Origin: Mycolicibacterium komossense
GTDB lineage: Bacteria; Actinomycetota; Actinomycetes; Mycobacteriales; Mycobacteriaceae
DNA length: 64,000 bases
Reading direction: 5' to 3'
Assembly: GCF_025822605.1 (NCBI RefSeq)
Contig: NZ_JACKTY010000033.1
Span: 186,509-250,508 of the forward strand
Position 1 is the first letter of the stretch. Each line of letters opens with the position of its first letter. Under the pieces are notes generated by a model. The model saw only the letters and a list, made by a program, of their open reading frames with translations, ran no database searches and was not told the origin of the DNA. Of the stretch, positions 51,873 through 60,240 are shown piece by piece. The translations under genes and the position numbers were made by a program.

Positions 51873-52410
51873 TGCCCTCCAGGGCGAGGGCACGCAGCCG
51901 ATGGCCGGCGTGCGGGTCGTGTTCGGTCGCGAGAGCCACTCCACCCACCAGCGCAAGCAGTTCGTCGATGGTGACGTCCTGTCGCACTGCGCCAGATGCG
52001 ATAGCCCGCGCCAGGAGCGGACCGCCGGCGTGCACCAGGATCTGGTGACACGCCTCGCACGACGCGTGCCCGCCGGTGTGCAGCATGGCGGCCGCCAGTC
52101 CACGCACTGCGGCGAAATACTCACCTACCGCGTGCAGCCACGACGTCAGTGCCGCCGCAGGCTCCCGGTCCGCGGCATCGGCTGTGGTCTGTTCACACAG
52201 CGCCCGGACCGTATCGGTGAATACCGCGTCGAGCAGGTCCCACCGTGACGGAAAATGCCGGTGCAGCGTTGCCGATCCAACGCCTGCCTGGCGGGCGATC
52301 TCCTCCAGCGAACCGTCGGCACCGTCGCGCAGGAATACGTCCGTGGCAGCGCTGATCACACGTTCACGGCTGCGCTGAGCATCGGCACGGAGGGGGCGGG
52401 GCGCTGTCAT
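51859..52410 (-). CDS. TetR-family transcriptional regulator
   Basis: This 183-aa regulator has an N-terminal helix-turn-helix (RERVISAATDVFLRDGADGSLEEIARQAGVGSATLHRHFPSRW, residues ~15-57) with the TetR 'GVG.ATLHRHFPSR' recognition helix. A C-terminal ligand domain containing several Cys/His residues follows (LHTGGHASCEACHQILVHAG). The ligand is unknown. The ATG at 52410 is favoured; the frame continues upstream without a family-like start. It converges on the F420-type gene, whose promoter holds a suitable palindrome. Confidence 0.88.
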   Translation of the reverse strand: MTAPRPLRADAQRSRERVISAATDVFLRDGADGSLEEIARQAGVGSATLHRHFPSRWDLLDAVFTDTVRALCEQTTADAADREPAAALTSWLHAVGEYFAAVRGLAAAMLHTGGHASCEACHQILVHAGGPLLARAIASGAVRQDVTIDELLALVGGVALATEHDPHAGHRLRALALEGIRPR

Positions 52411-52541
52411 GCCGGACACTTTCGGCGGGCAGGCTCGACCGCGATCGGGGAACGGTGCAGCGCCCGGTCCAGCGGTACCAGATACACGCCGTTCTCCGGC
52501 ATCAATGACGTTGTGACCACCGCCCCGAACTCCCAGTCCAC
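52407..52541 (-). CDS. Possible 44-aa ORF coupled to the TetR gene
   Basis: A GTG-started frame encodes MDWEFGAVVTTSLMPENGVY and ends with KCPA. Its TGA overlaps the TetR ATG (ATGA). It has no obvious ribosome site and no family I recognise. The overlap is the only positive evidence; it may be a leader or a remnant. Confidence 0.3.
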   Translation of the reverse strand: MDWEFGAVVTTSLMPENGVYLVPLDRALHRSPIAVEPARRKCPA

Positions 52542-52592
52542 GGCTCCACGCTAATGCCACGCTCTTCGCTACGCGGCTCGACATCTGGGGCT

Positions 52593-53321
52593 CTAGTCAC
52601 CCAGGCCCGCCGCGATGAACGCGACGGCCGTCTCGACTGCGGCCGCCGCGGCCGGGCCGGTCCCGCTGACCCGCAGCCGATCACCCTTCTTGGTGTCCAG
52701 GGTCACGAGCATGATCATGCTGTCGGCGACGACCGGGCCGATATCACGGGTGAGGTTGGTGATGCTCACCTCGGCGTCGTACTGGCCGAGCATCGTGACC
52801 AACTTGCCGGCCGGCCTGGCATGGATGCCCATCTCGTTGACGATCTCGACTTCGTCGAAAATCTCAGCGGCCGTGGAAACTTCGCTGTCCGCGGACTTCT
52901 CCGCGGCGACGGGTACATCGCCCAGGTGGTCCTGCTTGGCGGCAAGGCCGCGCAGCGCCTCGGCGGTGACCGCCTCGAGCGACGCACCGGTCCCGGCGGT
53001 GACGACCGCGGCCACCAGGCCTTCCACCAGCGGCGCCGAGCACAGCCTGACGTGCGCGGCGATCTCCGGGTCGACCAGCTCCAGGGCCAGCTCCGCGGAC
53101 ATCACCGCGCTGCCGAGGTCCATCAGCACCAAGACACCGTCGGGGCTGTCCGCCTCCTCGATAGCCGCTGCCACTGCCGTCGCGTCGGTGCCGAAGGTAT
53201 CGGCATCGAGGCCGGCCGCGACCGTCACCGTCGGGCCGCCACCGTGGACCATCTCGGCAGCCAGACCGACAGCGGCGTCGGCGAGCGCGCGGCTGTGGGA
53301 TACGACGACCAGTCCGATCAC
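52593..53321 (-). CDS. dhaM: DhaM: dihydroxyacetone-kinase phosphotransfer subunit with fused HPr
   Basis: This 242-aa protein has an N-terminal EIIA-mannose-like domain with the phospho-His9 in VVVSHSRALADAA, followed by DGVLVLMDLGSAVMSAELALE. Residues ~155-242 are an HPr domain with the phospho-His167 in EMGIHARPAGKLV. Ser201 sits where HPr proteins carry the regulatory serine (VADSMIMLV). The module takes phosphate from PEP via enzyme I and passes it to DhaL-bound ADP. Lacking an EI domain, it depends on EI encoded elsewhere. The GTG at 53321 follows dhaL by 13 bp in the dhaK-dhaL-dhaM operon. Confidence 0.9.
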   Translation of the reverse strand: MIGLVVVSHSRALADAAVGLAAEMVHGGGPTVTVAAGLDADTFGTDATAVAAAIEEADSPDGVLVLMDLGSAVMSAELALELVDPEIAAHVRLCSAPLVEGLVAAVVTAGTGASLEAVTAEALRGLAAKQDHLGDVPVAAEKSADSEVSTAAEIFDEVEIVNEMGIHARPAGKLVTMLGQYDAEVSITNLTRDIGPVVADSMIMLVTLDTKKGDRLRVSGTGPAAAAAVETAVAFIAAGLGD

Positions 53322-53334
53322 GACACCAAGCCGA

Positions 53335-53955
53335 TCACGACAGCGTCGCCGCCGCGGATTCCAGCAGCAGCGTGACGCTGGTGGCGCCGGGATCCTGATG
53401 GTCGGCGCTGCGCTCGCCGAGATAACTCGCCCGGCCTTTGCGGGCCACCAGCGGCGTGACCCGGTCCCGGCCGGCGGCCGCTGCCGATGCGGCCGCCGCG
53501 AGCGCGGGACCGATCCCGTCGCCGGTGGCAGCGTCATACGCCGCGAGCGCGGGGGCCAGCGCGTCGTACATGGTCTTGTCGTCGAGATCGGCCTTGCCGC
53601 GCGCCAGGACGCCGTCGACACCCGCCCGTAATGCCGCGCCGAGTGCCGGCGCCCCGATCGGATCGACACCCTGCAGGGCTGCACCGAAGCGTAGGAAGAA
53701 GGTGCCGTACAACGGTCCACTCGCTCCGCCGACGGTGCTGACCAGCGTCATGCCCACTTTCTTGAACAAGGCGTCGGCGGTGTCGAAGGTGTTCGCGTCG
53801 AGCAGGGCGACGATCGCGGTCATGCCCCGATCCATGTTGGAGCCGTGGTCGGCGTCCCCGATCGCCGAGTCGAGATCGGTTAGCAGGCCGGCGTTGTCGT
53901 GCACCACGGCCGCGTAGTCGCGCAGCCAGGCACTGAAGTTCTCGACCGTGGGCAC
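53335..53955 (-). CDS. dhaL: DhaL: dihydroxyacetone kinase ADP-binding subunit
   Basis: This 206-aa all-helical protein has the Mg-ADP site DSAIGDADHGSNMDRGM, where the aspartates bind two Mg ions. GGASGPLYGTFFLRFG and GRASYLGERSADHQDPGATS are the conserved helices and tail. It carries a tightly bound ADP that is rephosphorylated by DhaM and donates phosphate to DhaK-bound dihydroxyacetone. The GTG at 53955 begins 1 bp after the dhaK stop. Confidence 0.92.
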   Translation of the reverse strand: MPTVENFSAWLRDYAAVVHDNAGLLTDLDSAIGDADHGSNMDRGMTAIVALLDANTFDTADALFKKVGMTLVSTVGGASGPLYGTFFLRFGAALQGVDPIGAPALGAALRAGVDGVLARGKADLDDKTMYDALAPALAAYDAATGDGIGPALAAAASAAAAGRDRVTPLVARKGRASYLGERSADHQDPGATSVTLLLESAAATLS

Positions 53956-53956
53956 C

Positions 53957-54961
53957 TCAGACGCCCCACCGCAGGCCGGGAGTGTTCACCGGCGCGTCCC
54001 AGAGCCGGACCAGTTCGTCGTCGACCTTGAGTAGCGTCACCGAGCAGCCGGCCATCTCCAGTGAGGTGATGTAGTTGCCGACCAGTGAGCGGGCGACCGT
54101 GACCCCGGCCTTGCCCAGCAGCTGGGCGACCTCGTTGTACATCACGTAGAGCTCGAGTAGCGGCGTGCCGCCCATGCCATTGACGAATGCGATCACCGAA
54201 TCGCCCTTGCCGTAGGGCAGATCGCCGAGGATCGGCTCGACGAGCAGCGCGGCGAGGTCCTTCGCCGGCACCAGTGGAAGCCGCTGCCGCCCTGGCTCGC
54301 CGTGGATGCCGACACCGAGTTCGAACTCAGACTCGCCGAGCTCGAACGTCGGCTTGCCCGCCGCGGGAACCGTGCACGACGTCAGGGCCAGGCCCATGCT
54401 GCGGCCCTGGCCGTTGACCTTGCGGGCCAGGTCGGCGACCTCACCCAGCGGGCGGCCTTCCTCGGCCGCGGCTCCGACGATCTTCTCCAGCAGGACCGTG
54501 ACGCCGACACCACGCCGGCCCGCGGTCCACGTGCTGTCCTGGACCGCGACGTCATCGTCGGTAACTACCGACACCACCTCGGTCCCGCTGTCGGCGGCGG
54601 CCAGTTCCGCCGCCATTTCGAAGTTCATCACGTCGCCGGTGTAATTCTTCACGATGTGCAGAACACCCGCCCCGCCGTCGACGGCAGCAGTGGCCGCCAT
54701 CATCTGATCCGGCACGGGGGAGGTGAAAACCTCACCCGCACAGGCGGCGTCGAGCATACCGACGCCGACGAACCCGCCGTGCAGGGGTTCGTGACCCGAG
54801 CCGCCGCCCGATACCAGGCCGACCTTGCCCCTCACCGGCGCGTCCTTGCGGTAGATCACCCGGTTCTCGTGATCGACCCGTAGGCGGTCGCTGTGCGCGG
54901 CCTCGATTCCGCGAAGCGCGTCCTTGACTACGTCGGCGGGATCATTGATGAGCTTCTTCAC
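53957..54961 (-). CDS. dhaK: DhaK: dihydroxyacetone-binding kinase subunit
   Basis: This 334-aa subunit begins MKKLINDPADVVKDALRGIE and shows GLVSGGGSGHEPLHGGFVG, DVMNFEMAAE, and His220 in GVGIHGEPG, the residue that covalently holds dihydroxyacetone as a hemiaminal. The product dihydroxyacetone phosphate enters glycolysis and glycerolipid pathways. The GTG at 54961 gives the family start; an upstream in-frame GTG at 55003 is less likely. The gene is divergent from gatB, 79 bp away. Confidence 0.93.
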   Translation of the reverse strand: MKKLINDPADVVKDALRGIEAAHSDRLRVDHENRVIYRKDAPVRGKVGLVSGGGSGHEPLHGGFVGVGMLDAACAGEVFTSPVPDQMMAATAAVDGGAGVLHIVKNYTGDVMNFEMAAELAAADSGTEVVSVVTDDDVAVQDSTWTAGRRGVGVTVLLEKIVGAAAEEGRPLGEVADLARKVNGQGRSMGLALTSCTVPAAGKPTFELGESEFELGVGIHGEPGRQRLPLVPAKDLAALLVEPILGDLPYGKGDSVIAFVNGMGGTPLLELYVMYNEVAQLLGKAGVTVARSLVGNYITSLEMAGCSVTLLKVDDELVRLWDAPVNTPGLRWGV

Positions 54962-55040
54962 GGTGTCATCTGAGCACGGTGGCCCGGCCGGAACAACCGC
55001 CATTCGACTAGGTAAAAGCCGACCACACTAAAATCGGGGA

Positions 55041-56558
55041 ATGACCGCTGCAAGTACTCGCTCAGGCGAGGCCGAACTCCTCGACTATGACGAGGTCATC
55101 GATCGCTACGATCCCGTCCTCGGCCTCGAGGTGCACGTCGAGCTCTCGACGGCCACCAAGATGTTCTGCAGTTGCAGCACCGAGTTCGGCGCGGAACCCA
55201 ATACCCAGGTCTGCCCGGTGTGTCTGGCCCTGCCTGGCGCGCTGCCGACGCTCAACGAGGCGGCCGTCGAATCGGCTATCCGGATCGGCCTGGCGCTGAA
55301 CTGCGAGATCGTGCCGTGGTGCCGCTTCGCTCGCAAGAACTACTTCTATCCCGACATGCCGAAGAACTACCAGATCTCCCAGTACGACGAGCCGATCGCG
55401 ATCAACGGCTATCTCGACGTGCCACTGGAAGACGGGACCACCTGGCGGGTGCAGATCGAACGCGCCCATATGGAAGAGGACACCGGCAAGGCATTGCACA
55501 TCGGCGGTGAGACCGGCCGTATCGAAGGTGCCACTGAATCGCTGCTGGACTACAACCGCGCCGGGGTTCCGCTGATCGAGATCGTCACCAAACCGATCGA
55601 GGAGACGGGCGAGCGGGCCGGGCAGATCGCCAGGGCGTACGTCACCGCCCTGCGTGATCTGTTGAAAGGCCTCGGTGTTTCCGACGTGCGGATGGACCAG
55701 GGTTCGATGCGCTGCGACTCCAATGTCTCGCTGAAACTCAAGGGCGTCAAGGAATTCGGCACCCGCACCGAGACCAAGAACGTCAACTCGCTGCGCAGCG
55801 TCGAAGTGGCCGTCACCTACGAAATGCGCCGTCAGGCCGCGGTCCTCGAAGCCGGTGGCAGCATCGTCCAGGAGACCAGGCACTTCAACGAGGCGGGCTA
55901 CACCACCGCAGGTCGCGCGAAGGAGACCGCGGCGGACTACCGGTATTTTCCCGAGCCCGATCTCGAGCCGGTCGCCCCGAGCCGGGAACTGGTCGATCGG
56001 CTCCGGGAGACCATCCCGGAGCTTCCGTGGTTGGTGCGCAACAGGATTCAGCAGGACTGGGGCCTGTCCGACGAGGTTTTCCGTGACCTCGTGAACAACG
56101 GTGCGCTGGATCTGGTGGCGGCCACCGTCGCCGAGGGTGCTTCGGTCGAGGCGGCCCGGGCGTTGTGGGGAAACTTCCTGGTGCAGAAGGCCAACGAGGC
56201 TGGGGTGCAGCTCGATGAGCTGGCCATCACGCCGAAGCAGGTCGCTGCCGTCATCGCGTTGGTCGACGAGGGCAAGCTCTCCAACAAACTGGGCCGCCAG
56301 GTCATCGAAGGTGTGCTCGCCGGTGAGGGTGAACCCGAGCAGGTGATGACCGCCCGCGGGCTGGCCGTCGTGCGGGACGACTCGCTGATCCAAGCCGCTG
56401 TCGATGAGGCATTGGCCGCCAATCCCGATGTCGCAGAGAAGATCCGGGGTGGCAAGGTGGCCGCGGCCGGTGCGATCGTCGGTGCCGTCATGAAGGCGAC
56501 GAAGGGTCAGGCCGACGCTGCGCGCGTGCGCGAACTCGTGCTTGCTGCCTGTAGCTGA
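55041..56558 (+). CDS. gatB: Aspartyl/glutamyl-tRNA amidotransferase subunit B
   Basis: This 505-aa kinase-like subunit phosphorylates the misacylated Glu or Asp on tRNA and amidates it with ammonia from GatA. The cradle domain starts DPVLGLEVHVELSTATKMFCSCS with a CxC...C zinc site (CSCSTEFG...CPVCLALPG) and contains FYPDMPKNYQISQYDEPI. The helical and YqeY tail domains follow (VQLDELAITPKQVAAVIALV; GAIVGAVMKATKGQADA). The ATG at 55041 is the start. It is separated from gatCA by pfkA and the dha block. Confidence 0.96.
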   Translation: MTAASTRSGEAELLDYDEVIDRYDPVLGLEVHVELSTATKMFCSCSTEFGAEPNTQVCPVCLALPGALPTLNEAAVESAIRIGLALNCEIVPWCRFARKNYFYPDMPKNYQISQYDEPIAINGYLDVPLEDGTTWRVQIERAHMEEDTGKALHIGGETGRIEGATESLLDYNRAGVPLIEIVTKPIEETGERAGQIARAYVTALRDLLKGLGVSDVRMDQGSMRCDSNVSLKLKGVKEFGTRTETKNVNSLRSVEVAVTYEMRRQAAVLEAGGSIVQETRHFNEAGYTTAGRAKETAADYRYFPEPDLEPVAPSRELVDRLRETIPELPWLVRNRIQQDWGLSDEVFRDLVNNGALDLVAATVAEGASVEAARALWGNFLVQKANEAGVQLDELAITPKQVAAVIALVDEGKLSNKLGRQVIEGVLAGEGEPEQVMTARGLAVVRDDSLIQAAVDEALAANPDVAEKIRGGKVAAAGAIVGAVMKATKGQADAARVRELVLAACS

Positions 56559-56559
56559 C

Positions 56560-57372
56560 CTACCAGCCGGTGCCCTCGCAGACCAGGTCGTGCGGCATTG
56601 ACAGGGTCGTCGGGAGCACCGGCACGCCAGGTAGGTCGGCCACCCCGGGGATGGCCGCTACCGGCGGCATCGGAATCTCGGCGGGTACCGCCGGCGCCAC
56701 GACCGGTACCGGTGGCAGGGCCGCCGGACCGGGAGGTCCCACCACCGCGACGGCGTGATCGACGGTTGCTGCCTCAACGGGCAATGGCGCGGCGACGGGC
56801 GCGGCTACAGGTGCCGGCGGCGCGGCGTCGGGTGTTGGAGGTACTGCAGCTTCTGGCATCGTCGCGGCGAGTTCGGTGACGGGCGCTGCTTCCACCTGGG
56901 CTGCTTCCACCGGCGCTGCGAATGGCACCGCGTCGATGGGCGGACCGGCCACCACCGGAACCGGAGGCGGCGCCAGAACGGGTGGGACCGCCGTGGGCAC
57001 GGCAGGCACCGGCACGGTCGGCAGGCCCGCGGGGACGGGCGGAACACCGAGGGGCACGGCAACAGGCGCGGGTGGAACAGCGGCGGCGGCGTCAGCGACG
57101 ACGGCCGCGCTATCGGCCAGCGGCGCCGCTGCCTCGGTCACGGTGGGCAGCACGGCCGCCGCATCGGGCAGGGACGCCAGCGCGGCGGCGGCGGCCTGGA
57201 GTGCCTCCGGCAGTGCATCCCGTGAGGCTGCCAGCTGTTCGATGATGTCACCGCAGGGCACGCCCGGGCTGGGCTCGGCGCTGGCGGTCGGCCCGAGGAA
57301 TGCGGCAGTCCCGAGCAGGACGACGGTCGCCATCGAGGTCGACGCCAGCCGGCTGACAGTCCTGCGCACCAC
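56560..57372 (-). CDS. Secreted Pro/Ala/Val-rich low-complexity protein
   Basis: This 270-aa protein begins with a Sec signal peptide (ASTSMATVVLLGTAAFLGPT, cleavage after ASA near residue 32). A short more ordered part (VPCGDIIEQLAASRDALPEAL) is followed by about 180 residues made mostly of Ala, Pro and Val in irregular repeats (PAPVAVPLGVPPVPAGLP), ending DLVCEGTGW. The two Cys at each end could form a disulfide. Such proteins are common in mycobacterial cell envelopes, and function is unknown. It is convergent with gatB. The 199 bp beyond its start, up to lppZ, hold no gene I can support. Confidence 0.75.
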   Translation of the reverse strand: MVRRTVSRLASTSMATVVLLGTAAFLGPTASAEPSPGVPCGDIIEQLAASRDALPEALQAAAAALASLPDAAAVLPTVTEAAAPLADSAAVVADAAAAVPPAPVAVPLGVPPVPAGLPTVPVPAVPTAVPPVLAPPPVPVVAGPPIDAVPFAAPVEAAQVEAAPVTELAATMPEAAVPPTPDAAPPAPVAAPVAAPLPVEAATVDHAVAVVGPPGPAALPPVPVVAPAVPAEIPMPPVAAIPGVADLPGVPVLPTTLSMPHDLVCEGTGW

Positions 57373-57571
57373 GCCCCCGTTCCGCTGATCCTGACGGCGT
57401 AGTGAAACGTAGCGTGTTACTGACGCTGCTCAAGGGGCAATGTTGAGAGTTATGGAATCGTAGCCGCGCCGAGTCGTTTCGGTGACCGAAGATCCGTTGA
57501 GAGTGATTGCGCCCCAGCGCTATTAGTCGCGGCCCGGTCGGCGCCGCGGTGTGGACCGTCGCCGTCGTCGG

Positions 57572-58702
57572 CTAAGTGTTGTCGGCGTTGCTGCGCGGGA
57601 AGCCGCCGCCCTGTGGGAACAGCGGGAACACGACGTCGTCGAGTTTCTCGGCGTCGCCGGCTGTCTTGTTCACCGTCGCGGCCCAGACATTTCCGTCGGG
57701 GGAGAGCTGCAGCGCCCAGGCGTGCCCATGGGTGTCCTGCCGCAGGACTTCCGGGTCGCCGGTGACGGCACCGGTCGCCGGCGCCAGTCGCACCGCCACG
57801 GTCTGCTTGGTGTTCACCAGGTTGACCAGCACTGTGCCGTCGAGGGCCGCACAGCCGGCGACACCCGGTTTATCGGGCCACGTCCACACGGTTGAGGTCT
57901 TCGAGTCTGGCGCGATGCGCTGCAGCCGGTCCGCGGTCGGGGTGCGGTCGGTGATGTAGAGGGAGTTGTCCGACGGGTCGACGCACATCCCGCCCGCGCT
58001 GCCCATTCCGCTGAGGGCGGTGGTGGTCGGTGCTTGGTTGACCGTGGTCGGTTGCTCGATGCGCAGCACCTTGCCTGCGAGTGAATTGGGGTCCGCGGCC
58101 AGGGCCGGGTTGCCCGCATCGCCGGTCTGCACCACCAGTGTGGTGGGGCTGGTGAAGATCAGCGAACCGGCGTTGCCCGTCGCACCCTTGGGGATCCCCG
58201 TCAGGATTTCCTTCGGGATGTCGTCATCGGCGATCCGGATCACCCGATTGTCGGTTGGAGTGCTGATATAGGCGTACATCAGCCGGTCCTGCGAATAGGT
58301 CGGCGAAAGCTTGATGTCCAGCAGGCCGCCGTCACCGGTGCTGTCGACCGGGATGACCGTCTTCACCTTGGGCTCCGCGCTGACCGAGATCTCCTTCACC
58401 GCGCCCGTGGTGCGCTCGGCCACCAGGGCGGTCTTGCTGTCGTCGCCCATGATCAGGCCGCTGGTGCTCTCCAGGCAGCCCTGCATCACACCGGGCGCCG
58501 GGCACTCTTTCGGGAACGGCTTGGCCGGCAGCGGGGGCGGTGGCGGCGGGGTCGACGGCGGCGGTGCCTTGCGTTCGGGTTCGGTGGTGAACGGCTGCGA
58601 CTGGGTCTCGTCGAAGCGCGCACAGCCCGCAATAGGCAGGGCGAGAACGAGTCCGGCGCACAGTGCGGCCCGAACACCCTGGACCGGCCAGCGCGTCAGC
58701 AT
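57572..58702 (-). CDS. lppZ: Lipoprotein LppZ, sorbosone-dehydrogenase-like beta-propeller (Rv3006-like)
   Basis: This 376-aa lipoprotein has a signal VRAALCAGLVLALPIAGC with lipidated Cys near residue 27. A Pro-rich linker (PPPSTPPPPPPLPAKPFPKE) and a soluble-glucose-dehydrogenase-like propeller follow (LLDIKLSPTYSQDRLMYAYI, SLIFTSPTTLVVQTGDAGNP, LAGKVLRIEQP). M. tuberculosis LppZ has the same plan. No enzyme activity is established. The ATG at 58702 is chosen; a GTG at 58708 is the alternative. It is divergent from the DoxX-like gene across 179 bp. Confidence 0.9.
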   Translation of the reverse strand: MLTRWPVQGVRAALCAGLVLALPIAGCARFDETQSQPFTTEPERKAPPPSTPPPPPPLPAKPFPKECPAPGVMQGCLESTSGLIMGDDSKTALVAERTTGAVKEISVSAEPKVKTVIPVDSTGDGGLLDIKLSPTYSQDRLMYAYISTPTDNRVIRIADDDIPKEILTGIPKGATGNAGSLIFTSPTTLVVQTGDAGNPALAADPNSLAGKVLRIEQPTTVNQAPTTTALSGMGSAGGMCVDPSDNSLYITDRTPTADRLQRIAPDSKTSTVWTWPDKPGVAGCAALDGTVLVNLVNTKQTVAVRLAPATGAVTGDPEVLRQDTHGHAWALQLSPDGNVWAATVNKTAGDAEKLDDVVFPLFPQGGGFPRSNADNT

Positions 58703-58881
58703 GCCCACCAGGTTACGGATCGCGCGGGAGTGCTCGCCACGGACCGTCGGCAGGGCTCGTCGGCGAATTGTTCGGCGGGCAGATCACGACCCGGTCACAA
58801 CTGGCGAAAATGTCCAAAATTGCAGGCAAAAGCGCCGCTCAAATCCCCGATTCGCGAGAACTTGCACTTACCCTGACTCTC

Positions 58882-59730
58882 GTGACGAGTCCTTCGAATG
58901 ACCCACACTGGCAGCGACCAGGCGATGCGTCGTCTGGAGCCGGCAGCTCCCGGCCGGCCTCGGCGAGCCTGGTCGACCCCGAAGACGATATGCCGTCGGC
59001 GACCTACGGCGGCGACTTCGAGACCACCACGATCACGAACTATGGCTCGAGCTACGGCACGGCCAGCCCGTCATCGAGCAACGGCTATGCGCTGCTCAAT
59101 GATCCCGAGCCGTTGCCTTATGTGCAGCCGCAGCCGATGCGCCCGATGATCGGCCCCACCGAGATCGAGCCCGAGGACTACGACCGGGCGCGCAACGCCG
59201 GCCGCCGCGGCACCCAGGACCTGGGACTTTTTCTGCTGCGCGCGGCTTTCGGTGCGCTGCTGATCGCCCACGGACTGCAGAAGATCTTCGGCTGGTGGGG
59301 CGGCCAGGGACTCGGCAGCTTCCGCGATTCGCTCGAAGGGCTCGGTTTCCAGCATGCCGATCTTCTCGTCTATGCCGCCGCAGGTGGCCAGATCGCCGCT
59401 GGTGTGCTGCTGGTACTGGGTCTGTTCACCCCGCTGGCCGCCGCCGTCGCGCTCGCCTACCTGATCAACGCCCTGCTGGCCGGGGTTATGTTGCAGGAGA
59501 ACCCGGCCCAATTGCAGTTCTTCCTCCCCGCCGGGCACGAGTTCGTGATCACCTTGATCGTGGTCGCCGCCGCGATCATCTTGTGTGGGCCGGGCCGATG
59601 GGGTTTCGACGCCGGGCGCGGCTGGGCGCGAAGGCCTTTCATCGGATCCTTCGTCGCGCTGCTGGTGGGGATCGGCGGCGGTATCGCCATCTGGGTGCTG
59701 CTGAACGGGGCGAATCCGCTAGTCGGCTAG
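58882..59730 (+). CDS. DoxX-family membrane protein (Rv3005c-like)
   Basis: This 282-aa protein has a ~110-residue disordered N-terminus (Ser/Pro/acidic, with DFETTTITNYGSSYG) followed by four transmembrane helices of the DoxX fold. These begin LGLFLLRAAFGALLIAHGLQ, then YAAAGGQIAAGVLLVLGLF and FVITLIVVAAAIILCGPGRW. In M. tuberculosis, Rv3005c (called SseA-associated DoxX) acts with SodA and SseA in oxidative-stress resistance by published accounts; that link is recalled, not seen here. The GTG at 58882 is chosen because the upstream frame is unsupported. It overlaps the PH-domain gene by 4 nt, convergently. Confidence 0.85.
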   Translation: MTSPSNDPHWQRPGDASSGAGSSRPASASLVDPEDDMPSATYGGDFETTTITNYGSSYGTASPSSSNGYALLNDPEPLPYVQPQPMRPMIGPTEIEPEDYDRARNAGRRGTQDLGLFLLRAAFGALLIAHGLQKIFGWWGGQGLGSFRDSLEGLGFQHADLLVYAAAGGQIAAGVLLVLGLFTPLAAAVALAYLINALLAGVMLQENPAQLQFFLPAGHEFVITLIVVAAAIILCGPGRWGFDAGRGWARRPFIGSFVALLVGIGGGIAIWVLLNGANPLVG

Positions 59731-60110
59731 CTGTACGGGTTGGGCACCCGGCCGTCGCTGACCTCGGTGAGCAGCGGAAGCGTCGCGAACGTCACCGCGG
59801 GCAATCGGAGTTCACTGCCGTCCTTGAGGCGGGCCCTGGCCCATGAGGACTTCACGAACTTGAGTCCGTCGATCTCCTCCCAGCTCACCGTCCTGCTGCT
59901 CAGCAGCGATCGGGCCGTCACTGTGTCGTGGTCGGCCACGGTCCGCAGCCGCACGATCATCGCCGCCAGCACCACCGGAATCAGCAGCAGCGGCAGCGCC
60001 CACGGCCAGGCCAGCACCGGGATCAGCAACCCCAGCGTGGTGAACCCGACCGCGAGCAGGGCCATCGGCGAAATCTTGATCACCACGGGTTCGACGACAG
60101 GAGTAGGCAC
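59727..60110 (-). CDS. PH-domain membrane protein (Cfp6/Rv3004-like)
   Basis: This 127-aa protein has two hydrophobic segments (ALLAVGFTTLGLLIPVLAW; PLLLIPVVLAAMIVRL). A bacterial PH-like domain follows (SSRTVSWEEIDGLKFVKSSWARARLKDG then LRLPAVTFATLPLLTEVSDG), nearly the same as M. tuberculosis CFP6. It was first noticed in culture filtrate; the role is unknown. The GTG at 60110 starts VPTPVVEPVVIKISP. A longer frame to 60203 is less convincing. Confidence 0.82.
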   Translation of the reverse strand: MPTPVVEPVVIKISPMALLAVGFTTLGLLIPVLAWPWALPLLLIPVVLAAMIVRLRTVADHDTVTARSLLSSRTVSWEEIDGLKFVKSSWARARLKDGSELRLPAVTFATLPLLTEVSDGRVPNPYS

Positions 60111-60183
60111 TCCGCCATCATTCCATCTTTCGATAGGTGAGAAATTTGACCTTTGACCAGTACGGCGGCTACCGTCGAGCATT

Positions 60184-60240
60184 ATGCAGGCCCTTATGCG
60201 CACCCTCGTAGTAATTTGTCGGCGCGTTGGTGCCGTCTAG
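60184..60240 (+). CDS. ilvB leader peptide (18 aa)
   Basis: An 18-codon ORF encodes MQALMRTLVVICRRVGAV with consecutive Leu-Val-Val-Ile codons at 60205-60216 and two more Val later, in front of the attenuator. It ends with TAG at 60238-60240, which is also the first base of the small hairpin TAGCCC/GGGCTA. A second in-frame ATG at 60196 gives a 14-aa form. Ribosome stalling at branched-chain codons is the expected sensor, as in the ilvBNC attenuator of Corynebacterium glutamicum. Confidence 0.75.
   Translation: MQALMRTLVVICRRVGAV

Noticed and set aside
52502..52584. Minus-strand phrase RGLGVRGGGHNVI resembling an FAD-linked oxidase motif upstream of the TetR start
   Set aside because: Only about a dozen residues match and nothing else of the domain is present, so chance is likely.
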